Below are positions 53,731 through 56,563 of a stretch of 56,563 bases of DNA, one piece after another. A program made the translations under genes and the position numbers. Under the pieces are notes generated by a model, which saw only the letters and a list, made by a program, of their open reading frames with translations, had not been told where the DNA came from and made no database searches. The stretch is taken from positions 1 through 56,563 of the forward strand of contig CAICTM010000613.1 in assembly GCA_903772945.1 (NCBI GenBank). The letters are read 5' to 3'. Within the stretch, counting starts at the first letter, position 1; each line of letters opens with the position of its first letter. The DNA comes from Seminavis robusta. Lineage: Eukaryota > Bacillariophyta > Bacillariophyceae > Naviculales > Naviculaceae.

Positions 53731-56563
53731 AGACACGACTAGTAGAGGATTGGGTGAGTGGAGAGACTCGGCCATTTCCTGAGCCGACCGTCTCCAGTCC
53801 CCGGGGTACCATTCGGGACTGGGGAGTCCCGGATGGATCCCACACGGCAAAAGAAGGGAGTCCCGGGAATGTGATGTTCCACGGGACAGCCTTGAGTCGT
53901 GCAACCAGGGAGGGAGAGGTGGGTTAATCTAATCTAGGTTCTTGCCTTCAGCGTCGGCTGCGATGAAATTAGCAATAGGAGCCTCTATGGGTGCGCCACA
54001 GCTGTGCTGGTTTAGTCGGGTGGAAACAATGCTTTTCATCGTGTACAGTCAATCAGTACACACAGCATTGCAGCCATGTGACAATTTGTATATAGCTGAG
54101 GCATGCCTATGTGTTGCAGAGCATACATAGCCTTCAGCCTAGATACATTGGAATGTTCCAGACCAACAGTCCTCTCCTAGATCTCCAACTGTGGATATCC
54201 TCTCCAAAAGAGCCAGTTCTGTCAACTGGAGTGAAAACGTGGAATGGTGTTTTAGACTTATAGTAAGAAAGATAGAAAGAAATCCAGTAACCCTGAGACC
54301 CATAGCCCGTCAGCCCTGGCATTAGATAGAATCCTGTGTGTGTATGTGCTAGGCAATGTAACCAGCTCCCCAAGTACTCTGAACGTGATTGGGTAGCCCC
54401 AATCTCTCTCTTTTTGTGTCAGTCAAGTCTCGCATGGTTTTGTCCTTGACTCTGTTTGGGTGCCCATTATCTGGTCCAGAAAGCTACAGACTATATTACT
54501 TGAGCTCCACTGCGCCGGTATGTTGCCTTCGCAAGTCAATGAGGGAGCTGTTCTATACGAGCTTTGCTCAAAGAAATTGTAGCAAATGAATATGACGGTA
54601 ATTACTGACAGTCCGTGCGCTCACAGTGTTCAGAAGACAACCAAGGTTTGCTTCTCTTGTGAATGTTCCCAAAATGTCTGCGCGCACAAGTATTTTGGCA
54701 TTGAAGTACACTTCTCAGGTCCAATATCGGGAGCCGAAGGGCATCGTGGACTAAGTATATTCCGACTCTAGGAACAACGGGCCGACATTATTCACTAAGG
54801 GTCTTCCGCTCCACCGTTTGCTGTCATTCGGAAGCTCCTCATGGGATGGTAATTTAACCTCAGCCACTTTGCTGGGGACTCTCTCCTATCGTTTCTTGCT
54901 CAAGCTTCATTTCTAGTGTAACGGGAGTGCGACGGGATACAGCTTCAATTAGCTTTACAGCTTCAAATTGGCAGGCTTATTCTAGAAAATATCAATAACT
55001 GCTCACTTATTTGAGAAAACAACTTTACATCCTTAAATCCCTTAGATTAATCAATGCACAATGGTATTGTCGCAGTGGAGAGGCAACATCCATGGGCAAC
55101 ATATGCAGTTGGAATGGATAACACAAGGGTGTCCCTAACATCACCCAACAAGCTCTGTTCCAATAAACTGCCTGGTTCTGAATTGGTCCTCCCAGCCTTT
55201 ATCTCAGGGCTGGGCTTGAGTGATAACACAGGTGTTCTAGGAATGGAGCCATGGATAGTATGCCATGGAGGGAGGAGGATGCATTGAAGGAATCAAGGGC
55301 AGCTTGCTTTGCATGCCTCTGTCAATGCCAGTTCAGCTGCTCAAAAGGTTGGCTGATCATTGTTGTTGTGTCAGGTTGGCTAGATTGGAGGAACCAAGCT
55401 GGGCATGGCGACTGTGGTGTGGTTGTAACAAAAGCCTGGGGGAACCAAAGGTGTTCTGACAGGAGGAGATGGAGTCTGGAGCTGGAGCTGGGTGTCCTCT
55501 GCAGTAGCGGATCTGTTGGTGTCGTGTGTGCTGCGCGTGTGGCCTGTGTGGTGCCATTGGATGACTGTCTAGTGATATGGTGGTCACTGGCATCCGGTTC
55601 TGCTGTTGCTTCTTCTTCTTGCGGACCATGATGACTTGGTGCGCTGGCTGAGACGCTGTCAGTAGCGATGTAGTGGTAGTGTAGGGGTGTTGCCTGTTCC
55701 TTGGAAGAGGGGTATGGTTGGATGAGTACTTTTTGGTGTTTGGTGATCTGGTAAGTGTGGAGACGGTGCCTCGAACAACACAATATCACATGGAGAAATC
55801 CAAATGAGACTTGAGGACTTGCACTTCTGTTAGATGACAGAGGAGGTTGTCCTATAGCCTCTACTACCCTTGGATACCTTGGAAACAGTCCAAAGGTGTT
55901 CTCGTGGTGCCCGAGTTACTCCTTAGAGGCTGTTAACGATCGTACGGAGCGGCACGTATCTTCGAGGCTTTCCGGGTTCCTTGCGCTAGTGATCAGTCAA
56001 GTTCGCGTTTCGATTGAAAATGTGAGGCTGGTTGGTCGCGCGATGTGTCCGGCTTGCTCTTCGGAACAAGGACGGTCACTCGGAAGATACGTACCGTTGT
56101 GAGTCCCGTGTGAGTACCTGGTTCCGTTCAGTACCTTCGATGCACGACTGGAGAAAATTCGCTATCTTTCCGTTGGATCGAAAGTCGACAATGATGAACT
56201 GTTGCCTTTCTGCTATCGGCGCCCGTACCAAGCGATTAACAGCAACCAGTGATGGTGTACTTGTCAAGCACCCTTTGGTTGATGGGTGGATACCTTGGTT
56301 CCACTGGAAACGGTCGCGATTTGAGTTTTCGGCACGTATTTGGGAATTTCCTTGTCGATTTCCGTTCTGTCTAACTCTCACTCACGCTAGCACGATTCCA
56401 CTCTTCCACTCCAGCACTGCGTGTAGCCACTCTTGTGTCGCTATGCGACTGTTAATCCTATGAATATCCGCCAGGAAACTCAGTGTTTCGATAGGGAAAC
56501 ACAAGAGATGGGAGGGAGATCTTATGATTGAGATCTCCTCCACTGGTGAACAGGGCCGCTTCG
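53731..56563. other. No gene recognised to the window end
   Basis: Short frames only. A GGGACTCCC/GGGAGTCCC inverted word set occurs near 53810-53870. A low-complexity minus frame at 55322-55789 (Ser/Thr/Pro/His-rich) has no domain. A region from about 55930 to the end is more GC-balanced and could be the edge of a feature continuing outside the window, but I cannot identify it. Confidence 0.45.

Noticed and set aside
55322..55789. 155-codon minus-strand frame near the right end
   Set aside because: Ser/Thr/Pro/His-rich with no domain or signal; looks like chance opening in low-complexity sequence, though a retroelement linker cannot be excluded.
1..56563. tRNA and rRNA genes
   Set aside because: I looked for B-box-like GGTTCGA words and cloverleaf context; those found lie inside coding sequence or lack partners. 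Absence is only by eye.

Overview
The window looks like nuclear DNA of a diatom, most likely a pennate one. The grounds are spliceosomal introns with GT..AG ends, long intergenic spaces rich in CTAGCTAG and ACCGGT motifs, LTR retrotransposon pol genes, ankyrin arrays with ENGCPW units, and leucine-rich-repeat membrane proteins carrying cytosolic PGAYA motifs. The species is an inference (Seminavis robusta-like); no rRNA or plastid marker is present.

Layout. 1.4-10 kb: two single-pass membrane proteins sharing an unrecognised two-domain ectodomain (called A and B here), one minimal and one greatly expanded. 10-14.4 kb: a large multi-pass membrane protein on the minus strand (5 exons). 15.8-21.4 kb: a decayed Uma2-like gene split by a Ty3/gypsy-type LTR element with near-identical LTRs and a 4-bp target duplication. 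21.8-22.4 kb: two small inverted-repeat elements. 22.7-24.8 kb: a small TPR-like protein and an intact ankyrin protein. 25.5-26.1 kb: a retroelement scrap. 26.5-28.4 kb: the splicing factor SF3B2, the one clear housekeeping gene. 29-30.9 kb: a second ankyrin gene with many frame breaks. 31.3-35.9 kb: a 14-exon paralogue of the multi-pass protein. 36.5-48.1 kb: an inverted duplication, with a broken LRR gene at the left and its intact twin at the right, enclosing a third LRR gene and a divergent pair of related secreted proteins. 50-53.7 kb: a broken second gypsy-type pol. The remainder has no gene I can support.

How the parts relate. Apart from SF3B2, most intact genes encode membrane or secreted proteins: A/B-domain receptors, multi-pass proteins, LRR proteins and a secreted pair. 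They come in related sets, which suggests local duplication of cell-surface genes. The exon models of the multi-pass pair, SF3B2, the expanded A/B gene and the LRR gene were assembled by hand from splice sites, codon phase and paralogue alignment. They remain predictions without transcripts.
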